Below, one piece after another: positions 35,326-43,590 of a stretch of DNA of 64,000 nt. The first letter of the stretch is position 1; every line of letters begins with the position of its first letter. The position numbers and the translations under genes are program-made. This stretch comes from Acidimicrobiia bacterium (GTDB taxonomy: Bacteria > Actinomycetota > Acidimicrobiia > IMCC26256 > JAGNEX01): NCBI GenBank assembly GCA_020637365.1, contig JACJWE010000001.1, positions 1,332,001-1,396,000 on the forward strand. The letters run 5' to 3'. Under the pieces are notes generated by a model. That model saw nothing but the letters and a program-made list of their open reading frames with translations. It did not search any database and was not told the origin of the DNA.

Positions 35326-36300
35326 TCATGGTTTCAGCAGTTCTAGGGTGTTGTAGAGGGCGTCTGGATCGGTGGTGAGCGGATTGAGCGCAACGACATC
35401 AACGCCAGCGTCCAGATAGTTCTCCAATGCCGCTTTGCATTGTGCCGTATCGCCGATAACCGCCATCGTCGAGACCAGCTCGTCGCTCACCCCTGCTGCT
35501 ACTCCCTGCCGGTCACCCGTTGCCCATGCCGCCTCGATGGCTTCGGCCTCTTCAACAAATCCGAGCCAACGAAAGAATCGGTTGTACACCGACTGCGCAG
35601 CGTATGGACCGAACACCATGCGGACGACGTCACCAGCGGTCTTTCGGTCGAGGCCGTGGACGATGTGGATGCGAGCGACCAGCTCGATGTCATCGGGATT
35701 GCGGCCAGCGGCGAGGGCACCCGCTGCGATCTCGGCCTTGACCTGTGGCACATGTTGGGGTGCCAACATATTGAGGACAACACCATCAGCCAATTCGCCA
35801 GCGAGTCGCAGCATCTTGCGGTTCAACGCTGCCATGTAGACCGGTGTCGGTGGATCGACGGGCAGGGTCATGCGGTAGCCGTCAACGGCGAGGGTCTCGC
35901 CCTCGAACGACGTCTTTTCACCGCTCAGAATCTGCTTGACCGACGTCATGGTCTCGCGCATGCGCGTCAACGGCCGAGCAAAGGGTGTCCCGTTCCACCG
36001 CGACACGATCGTTTCGCTGCTCGTGCCGAGGCCGAGGACGAAACGTCCCTCAGAAAGCTGGGTGAGTGTCGCTGCCGACATGGCCAGCACCATCGGCGTG
36101 CGGTTGTAGATCGGCACCACAGCGGTGCCGATGCGCTGGGTGGTGGTCACCGCGAGCGCTCCGGCGACGGTAAACGCGTCCGGACCAGCAACTTCTGCCA
36201 GCCAGGCCTCGGTATAGCCCCAACGTTCGCATTGTTGAGCCAGTTCGATCATGTCACGACCCGCGATTGGCCCTGCTGGAAGCGAAATTGCGTAGGTCAT
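35326..36300 (-). CDS. LLM-class (F420-type) oxidoreductase
   Basis: Luciferase-like TIM-barrel oxidoreductase of 324 residues, probably using coenzyme F420. It reads AISLPAGPIAGRDMIELAQQ, WGYTEAWLAEVAGPDAFTVA, RIGTAVVPIYNRTPMVLAMS, ATLTQLSEGRFVLGLGTSSE and PVYMAALNRKMLRLAGELAD, all typical of the family. Substrate unknown. ATG 36300 overlaps the stop of the PhoU/RCK gene (ATGA), so the two are coupled, an unexpected pairing of a redox enzyme with an ion-transport regulator. Confidence 0.9.
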   Translation of the reverse strand: MTYAISLPAGPIAGRDMIELAQQCERWGYTEAWLAEVAGPDAFTVAGALAVTTTQRIGTAVVPIYNRTPMVLAMSAATLTQLSEGRFVLGLGTSSETIVSRWNGTPFARPLTRMRETMTSVKQILSGEKTSFEGETLAVDGYRMTLPVDPPTPVYMAALNRKMLRLAGELADGVVLNMLAPQHVPQVKAEIAAGALAAGRNPDDIELVARIHIVHGLDRKTAGDVVRMVFGPYAAQSVYNRFFRWLGFVEEAEAIEAAWATGDRQGVAAGVSDELVSTMAVIGDTAQCKAALENYLDAGVDVVALNPLTTDPDALYNTLELLKP

Positions 36301-37530
36301 CTCATCAGCTCCATCGCGACGAGCTCGATCTCGCCGGTCGCGTCGTCGTGTTCCATTCGGTAGCCGCAGGCCTCGGCCAACATCTGGCGACCCTCATCAG
36401 GGCCTATAGCAAGCAGCTCATCGCCAGCGACGTAGTGAAACGGGGTCCGTCGCCGATATCGGTATACGTCATTGCGCACGAGAGCGAGCAGATAAAACCC
36501 GGTTTCGAGCTCAAGGTTGTAATCGCGACTCGACGTTCCGGCGATCGGCGACCCGGGAGCGATCGGTACCCGCATGATGACTTCATCGGATTCGCCCATC
36601 GCCGCTGCAAACACGGGATGTACCTCGACACCAGCTTCGACCGTCCAAACGATCTGTTGTGCTGAGTCGCCAATAGTTTCGCTCGCCTGCGCCAAATGCA
36701 ACAGGCCCCGCAGCCCGGACGGATCGACAACGTCCCCAGCGGCCCGAAGCACCCACAGTTCGATCTGTTCGCGCATCTCATCGAGACGGTCTTCGAGTCG
36801 ATTGACTTCCCGCGAGAGCGGCACATCGTTAAACAGCAGCGCCGAATAAGCCAGGCCGACGGCGACCTCGGACACATTCTTCATATCGACGAGCACGTCG
36901 ATCGCCCGATCGAGGTCGGTCAACGCGACCTGACCTTCGACAGCGGGTTTGACCCATTCAGGTGCCCCGGCGAACTCCCGCAACATCGGGATCCCTTCGG
37001 GTGAGCCCTGAAGGATCAAGACGTCTCCGGGTGCCAACACCAGGTCCTCGGCCGGATCGATAAACCAGTCTTCGCCGCGGCGCACCGCAACCACAGTCAT
37101 GCCGATCTCGGTAGGCAAACTCAACGATTCCAGGCTGTGGCCTTCCATCTGAGAACCCGGCCGAACCCGCACCCAATGCGAGATCTCTTCGGCACCGGCA
37201 AGATCCGCGACCAGTGCACTGGGGATGCCGAGGTGACGACTGACCACGCGGCCGATCTCGACCGCTGCGTTTCCCATCCGTTCGATCGCCGAGATCAACT
37301 GCAGAACCCCCGACATCGACTCGGCGTCACGGGGTGACCGAGCACCGAGGATCGAGACGGTCCGCATCTCATAGACCAGGTGAGAAAGCTGACCTTCCAG
37401 CGACGTTACTTCGGCGGCCATACCCGCATCGCCGAAGAAAACCGCTGCATAACCAAGGTCGACCATGAGCTCAGAGACGTCTTTTGCCTCCGAGCATGGC
37501 CTTGAGATTTCGAGGCTTATTCGCTTCCAT
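36297..37530 (-). CDS. Double PhoU/RCK_C (TrkA-C) regulatory protein (one frameshift)
   Basis: A cytosolic protein with the order PhoU-RCK_C-PhoU-RCK_C, about 410 residues. ATG 37530 begins MEANKPRNLKAML; one extra base near 37490 shifts the frame, and removing it joins EAKDVSELMVDLGYAAVFF. The first TrkA-C domain has WVRVRPGSQMEGHSLESLSL and VVAVRRGEDWFIDPAEDLVL; the second has MRVPIAPGSPIAGTSSRDYN and VAGDELLAIGPDEG. Both resemble ligand (nucleotide)-binding RCK_C folds that gate K+ or other cation carriers. The N-terminal half otherwise starts at the weaker ATG 37466. No transporter is encoded alongside; the channel-like protein at 32146-33261 is a possible partner by guess only. Confidence 0.85.
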
Positions 37531-37642
37531 TTGGTTTGCCGACAGCTCCTGAGATGAGGTGGAACACGACTCTACCGAAGCGCCCACGGTGGACGCCCGC
37601 CAATGTGCATCGGTGTCGGCGCGGCCAGCAGGCCGCAGTCGG

Positions 37643-38683
37643 TCACGTCGAAATGTCGACCGACTGCCACCCATCGTCGAGAGGACGGAAACAGGCGACA
37701 AAATGCCCGTCGGCCGCCTCTTGTAGGACGGGGACTTCGGTGCTGCATACATCGACGGCCCGAGGACAGCGAGGATGGAAACGACACCCCGTCGGCGGAT
37801 CGAGCGGTGAAGGCGGCTCGCCTCGGACCACAACTGCCTTGCGCGATCGGCGAGATGGGTCGATTTCGGGGATCGCGGCGAGCAACGCAGCGGTATAGGG
37901 ATGTGCTGGCCGCCAATAAAGCTCACCTGACGGCGCTATCTCGACGATACGCCCCAGGTACATGACAGCGATTCGGTCAGCCACGTGGTGGACAACCGAC
38001 AGGTCGTGTGACACGAACGCGATCGTTAGGTTCCGGCTGGAGCGCAGGTCCTCTAAGAGATTCAGTATTTGGGCTTGGACCGATACGTCAAGAGCCGAGA
38101 CCACCTCATCGCAGAGGAGGACATCAGGATTCCCCACCAGAGCACGGGCGATAGAGATTCGCTGGCACTGCCCGCCCGAAAACTCGTGTGGCTTGCGGTG
38201 CCACACATCGCCTGGATCGAGACCGACCGCCGTCAACGCTTGCTCGGAACGTTCGCGATGCTCCACCCTGCTTCCCCGTCCCTGTATCGCTAGCGGTTCG
38301 AGGACGAGGTCTCCAACGCTTCGCCGGGGGTTCAACGACGCGATTGGATCCTGAAAAATCATCTGCATCTGTGGACGGCAGTGTCGAAGCTCCCGGTCGC
38401 TCAGGGCGAGCCAGTCGACCCCGTTGACCACGACCTCGCCTGATTCTGGCCGACTCAAACGCATCATGGCTTTGAGAGTCGTCGACTTGCCGCACCCCGA
38501 CTCGCCCACCAGACCCAAGGTCTCGCGCCGAGCAATGTCAAATGAGACCTGCGAGACGGCGTGCACCGTACCGGAGCGCATCTTGAAACGCTGTTCGAGT
38601 CCGCGCACCGACACGACCGCACCGCTTGCGCGGTCGACGTCAGCGCTTGGGACGTGTTCCGCACTGTTTGGCACCGTACTCAT
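37643..38683 (-). CDS. Peptide-type ABC importer ATPase (OppF/DppF family)
   Basis: One of two ATPases of the importer encoded at 37643-43437. Walker A is LVGESGCGKSTTL, the signature EFSGGQCQRISIARAL and Walker B PDVLLCDEVVSALDV, with the switch histidine in AFVSHDLSVV. Signature Gln-Cys instead of the usual Gln-Arg is a minor variation. The C-terminal oligopeptide-transporter extension GCRFHPRCPRAVDVC holds the usual cysteine cluster. The ATG 38683 overlaps the previous stop by four bases. Likely substrates are peptides or other family-5 ligands. Confidence 0.93.
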   Translation of the reverse strand: MSTVPNSAEHVPSADVDRASGAVVSVRGLEQRFKMRSGTVHAVSQVSFDIARRETLGLVGESGCGKSTTLKAMMRLSRPESGEVVVNGVDWLALSDRELRHCRPQMQMIFQDPIASLNPRRSVGDLVLEPLAIQGRGSRVEHRERSEQALTAVGLDPGDVWHRKPHEFSGGQCQRISIARALVGNPDVLLCDEVVSALDVSVQAQILNLLEDLRSSRNLTIAFVSHDLSVVHHVADRIAVMYLGRIVEIAPSGELYWRPAHPYTAALLAAIPEIDPSRRSRKAVVVRGEPPSPLDPPTGCRFHPRCPRAVDVCSTEVPVLQEAADGHFVACFRPLDDGWQSVDIST

Positions 38684-39837
38684 CGGTTCACCTCGCCGGC
38701 TGGTCGGCCCTCCACGGGTTGACCCTCGGCCCCGGCGGACCTGACCACCCCGCCGCTGGTGTCAGCCGACCCATCCTCGAGCGGTGACGGTGCGGCCGAC
38801 GGCTCGACCAACGCCATTCCCCGATTGGCAGACAGCGGGAACCAGCACCGAAATCGATGGTCGGCAGAAAGCTCGGCGAGCGGCGGCTCTTCGATGCGGC
38901 AACGATCCTGAGCGAAGCAACACCGCGGATGAAAGCGACAGCCAGCAGGCGCATCTGCGAGACCTGGCGGTCTCCCAACGATGGCGTCAAGGCGCGAATG
39001 CGGCACGTCGTCAAGGGTTGGAATCGACCGGATCAGCGCGTCGGTATAGGGCATGACCCGTTCAGCGAGCAGCGTTGATGCTGGCGCCTGCTCAACGATG
39101 CGACCTGAGTACATCACGGCGATCTCGTCACATTCTTTGACGGCCACGGCGACGTCGTGGGTAACCAGAATCATCGCCGTCGAATACAGCCGTCGCTGCT
39201 GTGCGAGCAGATCCAAAATCTGGCTTTGCACGGTGACATCGAGTGCGGTGGTTGGTTCGTCCGCGAGTAAGAGCGAAGGTCGTCCCGCCAAGGCCATGGC
39301 GATAACTACTCGCTGACGCATCCCGCCCGACAACTGGTGTGGGTATTGAAGCGCACGGCGTTTTGGGTCGGGGATACCAACGTCGAAGAGTAGGTCGTGC
39401 ACACTCGCTCGGGCGCTGCGTCGGGTCATCGAACGGTGCTGGGTAACCGCCTCGGCAACCTGGTCGCCGACGGTACGCACGGGGTTGAGCGCGGTCATCG
39501 GATCTTGAAACACCATGGCGATCTCATCGCCCCAGAGCCGGGACAGATCCTGGCGAGACCGCCCCACCAACTCTTCACCCTTGAAGAGCACCGAACCGGT
39601 CATCGAGACCGACCGGGTCGGGAGCAGTCCCATGATCGATCGGGAAAGGACCGTCTTTCCCGACCCTGACTCACCGACGATCCCAAGCACCCGGCCGCGG
39701 TTCAAGCTCAGCGATACGTGGTCGACGGGGGTTACCTCCCCCGTCGCTGTTACGAACCGGGTCACGAGGTCGCCAACGTCGAGCAGCGCCTCACGATGCG
39801 TCGGGACGCTTGGGATAGCGGGCTCCGCGACGCTCAT
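38680..39837 (-). CDS. Peptide-type ABC importer ATPase (OppD/DppD family)
   Basis: First ATPase of the same system, 385 residues. Walker A is IVGESGSGKTVLSRS, the signature HQLSGGMRQRVVIAMAL, Walker B PSLLLADEPTTALDVTVQ, and the switch region MILVTHDVAVAVKE. The family-specific C-terminus GCRFHPRCCFAQDRC follows. It overlaps both the permease upstream and the second ATPase downstream by four bases, so the operon is tightly coupled. The last 40 residues are a Ser/Pro/Gly-rich tail not found in most homologues. Confidence 0.93.
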   Translation of the reverse strand: MSVAEPAIPSVPTHREALLDVGDLVTRFVTATGEVTPVDHVSLSLNRGRVLGIVGESGSGKTVLSRSIMGLLPTRSVSMTGSVLFKGEELVGRSRQDLSRLWGDEIAMVFQDPMTALNPVRTVGDQVAEAVTQHRSMTRRSARASVHDLLFDVGIPDPKRRALQYPHQLSGGMRQRVVIAMALAGRPSLLLADEPTTALDVTVQSQILDLLAQQRRLYSTAMILVTHDVAVAVKECDEIAVMYSGRIVEQAPASTLLAERVMPYTDALIRSIPTLDDVPHSRLDAIVGRPPGLADAPAGCRFHPRCCFAQDRCRIEEPPLAELSADHRFRCWFPLSANRGMALVEPSAAPSPLEDGSADTSGGVVRSAGAEGQPVEGRPAGEVNR

Positions 39838-40663
39838 AGCCCGGACTCTCGAACATCGAAACGGCGCCGCAGTGCATCACCGATCAGGTTGAAAGCCAGC
39901 AGTGTCAAAACATTGTCGCTGCGGGCATCAGGGCGACTTGTGGGGTGGTGTCGAGGTCGCCGCGACCAGCGTTGATCAACCCTCCCCAGGTAACGGCTGG
40001 CGAGGGAACGGAAAGACCGAGAAAAGCCAACCCTCCTTCGGCAGCGATGACGATCGCGACGGCGACAAAGGAGAACGAGAGCATCGGCGGAATCACATTG
40101 GGCAGTACCTCACGCCGCATGATCCGCAGATTGGTTGCCCCTTGAGCGCGCGCCGCGGTCACGTAGTCGTGTTGGGTCGCGACCAAGGTCTGGGCCCGGC
40201 TCACCCGCGCTATCGCCGGCACCGAAACAACCAACACCGCCAGCAGAACGTTCGCCAAGCTCTGACCTCGGAGCGCCACGATAAAGACCACCAGGATCAG
40301 AGCCGGAACCGCAAGCATCACATCGGTGAATGCCATGAGCACCGTCTCCACACGCCCGCGGAAAAACCCGGCCGTCAGTCCAATCAGCCCGCCGATCACC
40401 AGCCCGCCCGCCACCGAAACAGCGCCGACGGTAAGGGACACCCGCGCACCCCAGATCACTCCCGAAAAGACGTCTCGTCCCACCGGATCGGTGCCAAAGG
40501 GATGGCTGAGCGACGGGCCTTGAGCCGTCGCCGACGAATCGAACTGTTTCGGGTCGGGAAGCCCGAGCATAGGGGCCAGGAGGGCAAGTACCGCGATGAG
40601 TAGGACCCACAACACAGCGAGGGTCAAGACCGGACGTGTTGCCATCGACCTGAGCGGCTTCAT
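39834..40663 (-). CDS. Peptide-type ABC importer permease (OppC/DppC family; one frameshift)
   Basis: Inner-membrane channel subunit. ATG 40663 overlaps the upstream permease stop. N-terminal helix VLTLAVLWVLLIAVLALLAP, the periplasmic HPFGTDPVGRDVFSGVIWGA motif and the EAA loop YVTAARAQGATNLRIMRRE are typical. As read, the frame ends after LMPAATMF; one T missing from the run 39907-39910 explains this, and restoring it gives LTLLAFNLIGDALRRRFDVRE, the conserved C-terminus, ending at a TGA that overlaps the OppD-type start. About 276 residues when repaired. Confidence 0.9.
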
Positions 40664-41613
40664 GAGCCGGCAGCCGTTCGCACCCGCGGGTCGAGCACGG
40701 CGTAGAGAAAGTCGACGAGGAAATTGATGATCACAAAGGCGACGGCAATCAGCGCAACGACCGACTGAACGATGAGGAACTCGTTGCGAAATACCGATTC
40801 GATCAAGAAGGTCCCCACCCCGTTCAATTCGAAGAGCCGTTCCACCACAACCGAACCACCGATCAATGTCGCAGTATTCACACCGGCAACGGTGAGTAGC
40901 GTGAGCGACGAGGGGCGCAGTGCATGGCGAAACAGAATCTGTCGGTCCGACAAGCCTTTGGCTTTGGCGACGGTGATGTACTCCTGCTGCAATGTCGACG
41001 CCATGTCGGCTCGCAGCAGTCGCGAATACACCGCTGCGTTTGGTAACGCCAGGGCCAATGCAGGCAGGGTGATCGACTGCAGGTATCTGGGTATCGACTC
41101 CGTTGGACCGACGTAACCCGTCGACGGGAACCAGCTGAGCTTTGTCGCAAAGATCCAGATCAAAAACACGCCGATCAAAAAACCGGGGAGTGCCAAGAAC
41201 GCGTATGACGACGTCGTGGTGATTCGATCGAACCAGCCGCCCGGTCGGTAGCCCGCCCAGACGCCGATCGGGATCGCAAGCACCAACGCCATCAGCTGAC
41301 CCCATAGGACCAGCGATAACGAGACGGGCAGGGTCTGTTTCAGAGTGGTCGACACCGGAATCCCGTTGAGGTAAGAGTGCCCAAAATCACCGGTTGCCAT
41401 ATGGCCGATCCAACTGCCGTACCGTTCGAGGAGCGGCTCATCGAGTTTCAATTCGCTGTGGCAGCGAGCGACGGCGTCTTCGGTGGCGCCCGTGCCCAGC
41501 GAAACGATGCAGGGATCGCCGCCACGCAGATCGAGCATCACAAAGACCAGCAGTGTGACCGCCACGACCGAGAGGACCAGTCGGCCAGCGCGCAGCGCTA
41601 GTGCTCTCGCCAC
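40660..41613 (-). CDS. Peptide-type ABC importer permease (OppB/DppB family)
   Basis: Second membrane subunit, 317 residues. It has VLSVVAVTLLVFVMLDLRGG, the conserved MATGDFGHSYLNGIPVSTTL, the EAA motif EYITVAKAKGLSDRQILFRH, and a C-terminal DFLYAVLDPRVRT, all family hallmarks. Membrane helices near 10-30, 100-125, 135-160, 172-195, 240-260 and 280-302. First permease after the solute-binding protein gene (115-base gap). Confidence 0.94.
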   Translation of the reverse strand: MARALALRAGRLVLSVVAVTLLVFVMLDLRGGDPCIVSLGTGATEDAVARCHSELKLDEPLLERYGSWIGHMATGDFGHSYLNGIPVSTTLKQTLPVSLSLVLWGQLMALVLAIPIGVWAGYRPGGWFDRITTTSSYAFLALPGFLIGVFLIWIFATKLSWFPSTGYVGPTESIPRYLQSITLPALALALPNAAVYSRLLRADMASTLQQEYITVAKAKGLSDRQILFRHALRPSSLTLLTVAGVNTATLIGGSVVVERLFELNGVGTFLIESVFRNEFLIVQSVVALIAVAFVIINFLVDFLYAVLDPRVRTAAGS

Positions 41614-41727
41614 GGACCGGTCACCCCCGCGCTGCGTACGGCCCCGTCACCGCACCCTCCAATAACCCCTGTCGCACACGCCACCGCGCCTCCCTCCTTG
41701 GTGTTACCGGCCGATCGACCGGTCCGC

Positions 41728-43437
41728 CTACGGTTCGATCCACGCCTCGGTGAGGAAGTGGCGACCGTTCAGAATCGGCAGGGTTTGTTGGCCGTCGGGT
41801 GCGGTCCACTTGGTCAGGTTCTGCAGTGAGGGGTCCGCGGCGACCGCCCAGATCGTCCACGCAAACCAAATGTTGTGGACCTCATTCGCGAACGCGCGGT
41901 TGATGTCTTCCGCTGCTGCTACGCGGTCGGCCGCTTCGGGAGACATGCGTGCCTGATCGAACGCGGCATCGATCGCTGGATCCTCGATACGTCCGAAGTT
42001 GATCGCGAGTGAGCCGATATCGCCAGACGTCGCCGAGGACCACCAGATGTATTGGTTGTCAACGCTGACGCCACCGTGATTGCGGAAAATGAAGGCCTGG
42101 AAGTTGCCCAATAACGCATCGGTGATCAAGCTGCCTTGGTCGATCTGTTTGATCGACACCTTCGCACCGCACTGCTCCCACATCTGAGCGATGAGTTCGC
42201 TCGCTCGCAGCGTGTGGGGGTCAGCGGTCGCACCTAACTCGATCGTCACCGGTCCGTAGGCTTCCAATGCTGCTGTGCCCGCTTCGGGGTCAAACGTTGG
42301 AAACCCCGTGTCTTCGAGATAACCAGGAGTTCCCGGTTGGAACGGACCGTTGGCAACCGGGAAGAGCCCCGAGTTCTGGAGCTGACCGAGCGTCACCGCG
42401 TCGGTACATTGGGCGAGGCCACGTCGAACGGAAACATCGTCGAGCGGCGGTGACGCGTTGTTCAGTAGTACGTAGTTCGTCTCGCCGAACCGGGAACCTT
42501 CTATCAGCTTGATGTCGTCGTCCTGGCGGAGATCTGCAATGAACTCACCTTGTCCCACATGCATCGCATCGATCTCGCCGTTCTCTAGGGCGTTCATCCG
42601 CGACTGCGTATCGGGCATGGGACGAAACTCGACGCGGTCGAGATACGGCAGCTGATTACCCTCGGCATCGGTGCGCCAATAGTTCGGGTTGCGTTCGACG
42701 ACGAGTTTGTCGTTCAGGGTCCAGGACACGAAGCTAAAGGGACCGGTTCCGATCGGATGCAGTTTGCCATCGGGGTCGTCATACTGGGCTGGGGCTGGCA
42801 AATAGCCGAGCTGTCCGGTCAGCGTTGACGGCAGTTCAACCCACGGACCATCGAGGGTGAGTTTTACCGTGAGCGGTCCGGTCTGTTCGACCCCGGTGAG
42901 GGGTTTGATCGCCGCAGCCGTGATCGTTCCAGGCTTGCGAAGCTCATCGAAGTGTCGGGCAAGGGCGGTGCCGTCGGCCGGTGTCCCGTCCTGGAAGGTG
43001 ATGTCGGGACGCATCGTCAGCGTCCAGACGGAGTAATCGTCGTTGTGTTCCCACGACTCGAGGAGGTTCGGGACGATCTCACCGGTGTCCGTTTCGATCG
43101 CAAGCGGATCGAAAATGGCCCGCATAATCATCAGGCAACTGACCGCGCACTGAGTCGTCGGCGGTGAGAACCCAAGCGCCGTTTCGGCTTCAAGGCCATA
43201 CACGATGTCGCCGCCATATACCGGCGTCTCATCGCTCCATTCTTCGGCGACGTTGCTCGGTTCGAGCGCCATACCGTCCGCCGATTCCTCCGCCTCCGTC
43301 GTTGCTGGCGAATCCGTCCCGGTGTCGGTGTCGCCCGCTTGGTCATCGTCGCTACCGCCACAGGCAGCGACCAAGAGCATGACGACAGCGATCCATCCCA
43401 CCAAGGCGCTGACGCGCCGCCTCCCCAAATAACGCAT
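41728..43437 (-). CDS. Family 5 extracellular solute-binding lipoprotein
   Basis: Substrate-capture component of the importer, about 569 residues from ATG 43437. Signal peptide with lipobox LLVAACGGS, so Cys26 should be lipidated, then an acidic Ser/Thr/Glu linker. The SBP_bac_5 fold shows ETPVYGGDIVYGLEAETALG, NLLESWEHNDDYSVWTLTMR (the highly conserved W...F segment), GTGPFSFVSWTLNDKLVVER and NYWRTDAEGNQLPYLDRVEF. The ligand cannot be named; the family covers peptides, nickel and glycans. It heads the operon of two permeases and two ATPases. A TetR-fused P450 gene lies just upstream on the same strand. Confidence 0.92.
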   Translation of the reverse strand: MRYLGRRRVSALVGWIAVVMLLVAACGGSDDDQAGDTDTGTDSPATTEAEESADGMALEPSNVAEEWSDETPVYGGDIVYGLEAETALGFSPPTTQCAVSCLMIMRAIFDPLAIETDTGEIVPNLLESWEHNDDYSVWTLTMRPDITFQDGTPADGTALARHFDELRKPGTITAAAIKPLTGVEQTGPLTVKLTLDGPWVELPSTLTGQLGYLPAPAQYDDPDGKLHPIGTGPFSFVSWTLNDKLVVERNPNYWRTDAEGNQLPYLDRVEFRPMPDTQSRMNALENGEIDAMHVGQGEFIADLRQDDDIKLIEGSRFGETNYVLLNNASPPLDDVSVRRGLAQCTDAVTLGQLQNSGLFPVANGPFQPGTPGYLEDTGFPTFDPEAGTAALEAYGPVTIELGATADPHTLRASELIAQMWEQCGAKVSIKQIDQGSLITDALLGNFQAFIFRNHGGVSVDNQYIWWSSATSGDIGSLAINFGRIEDPAIDAAFDQARMSPEAADRVAAAEDINRAFANEVHNIWFAWTIWAVAADPSLQNLTKWTAPDGQQTLPILNGRHFLTEAWIEP

Positions 43438-43590
43438 GAACGCTCCCCTGATCGTCCCGTCGACTGCGCCAGCAACGCGTGGACGGTGGTGCAGCGCACT
43501 CCACCTCGGCGCGCTGCGGTGCAAGGGATTCTCGACGGTCGGCGGCGCCAGCGCAAGCACGGGCACCATCCCGAGCGGTCCTCCCGGCGT

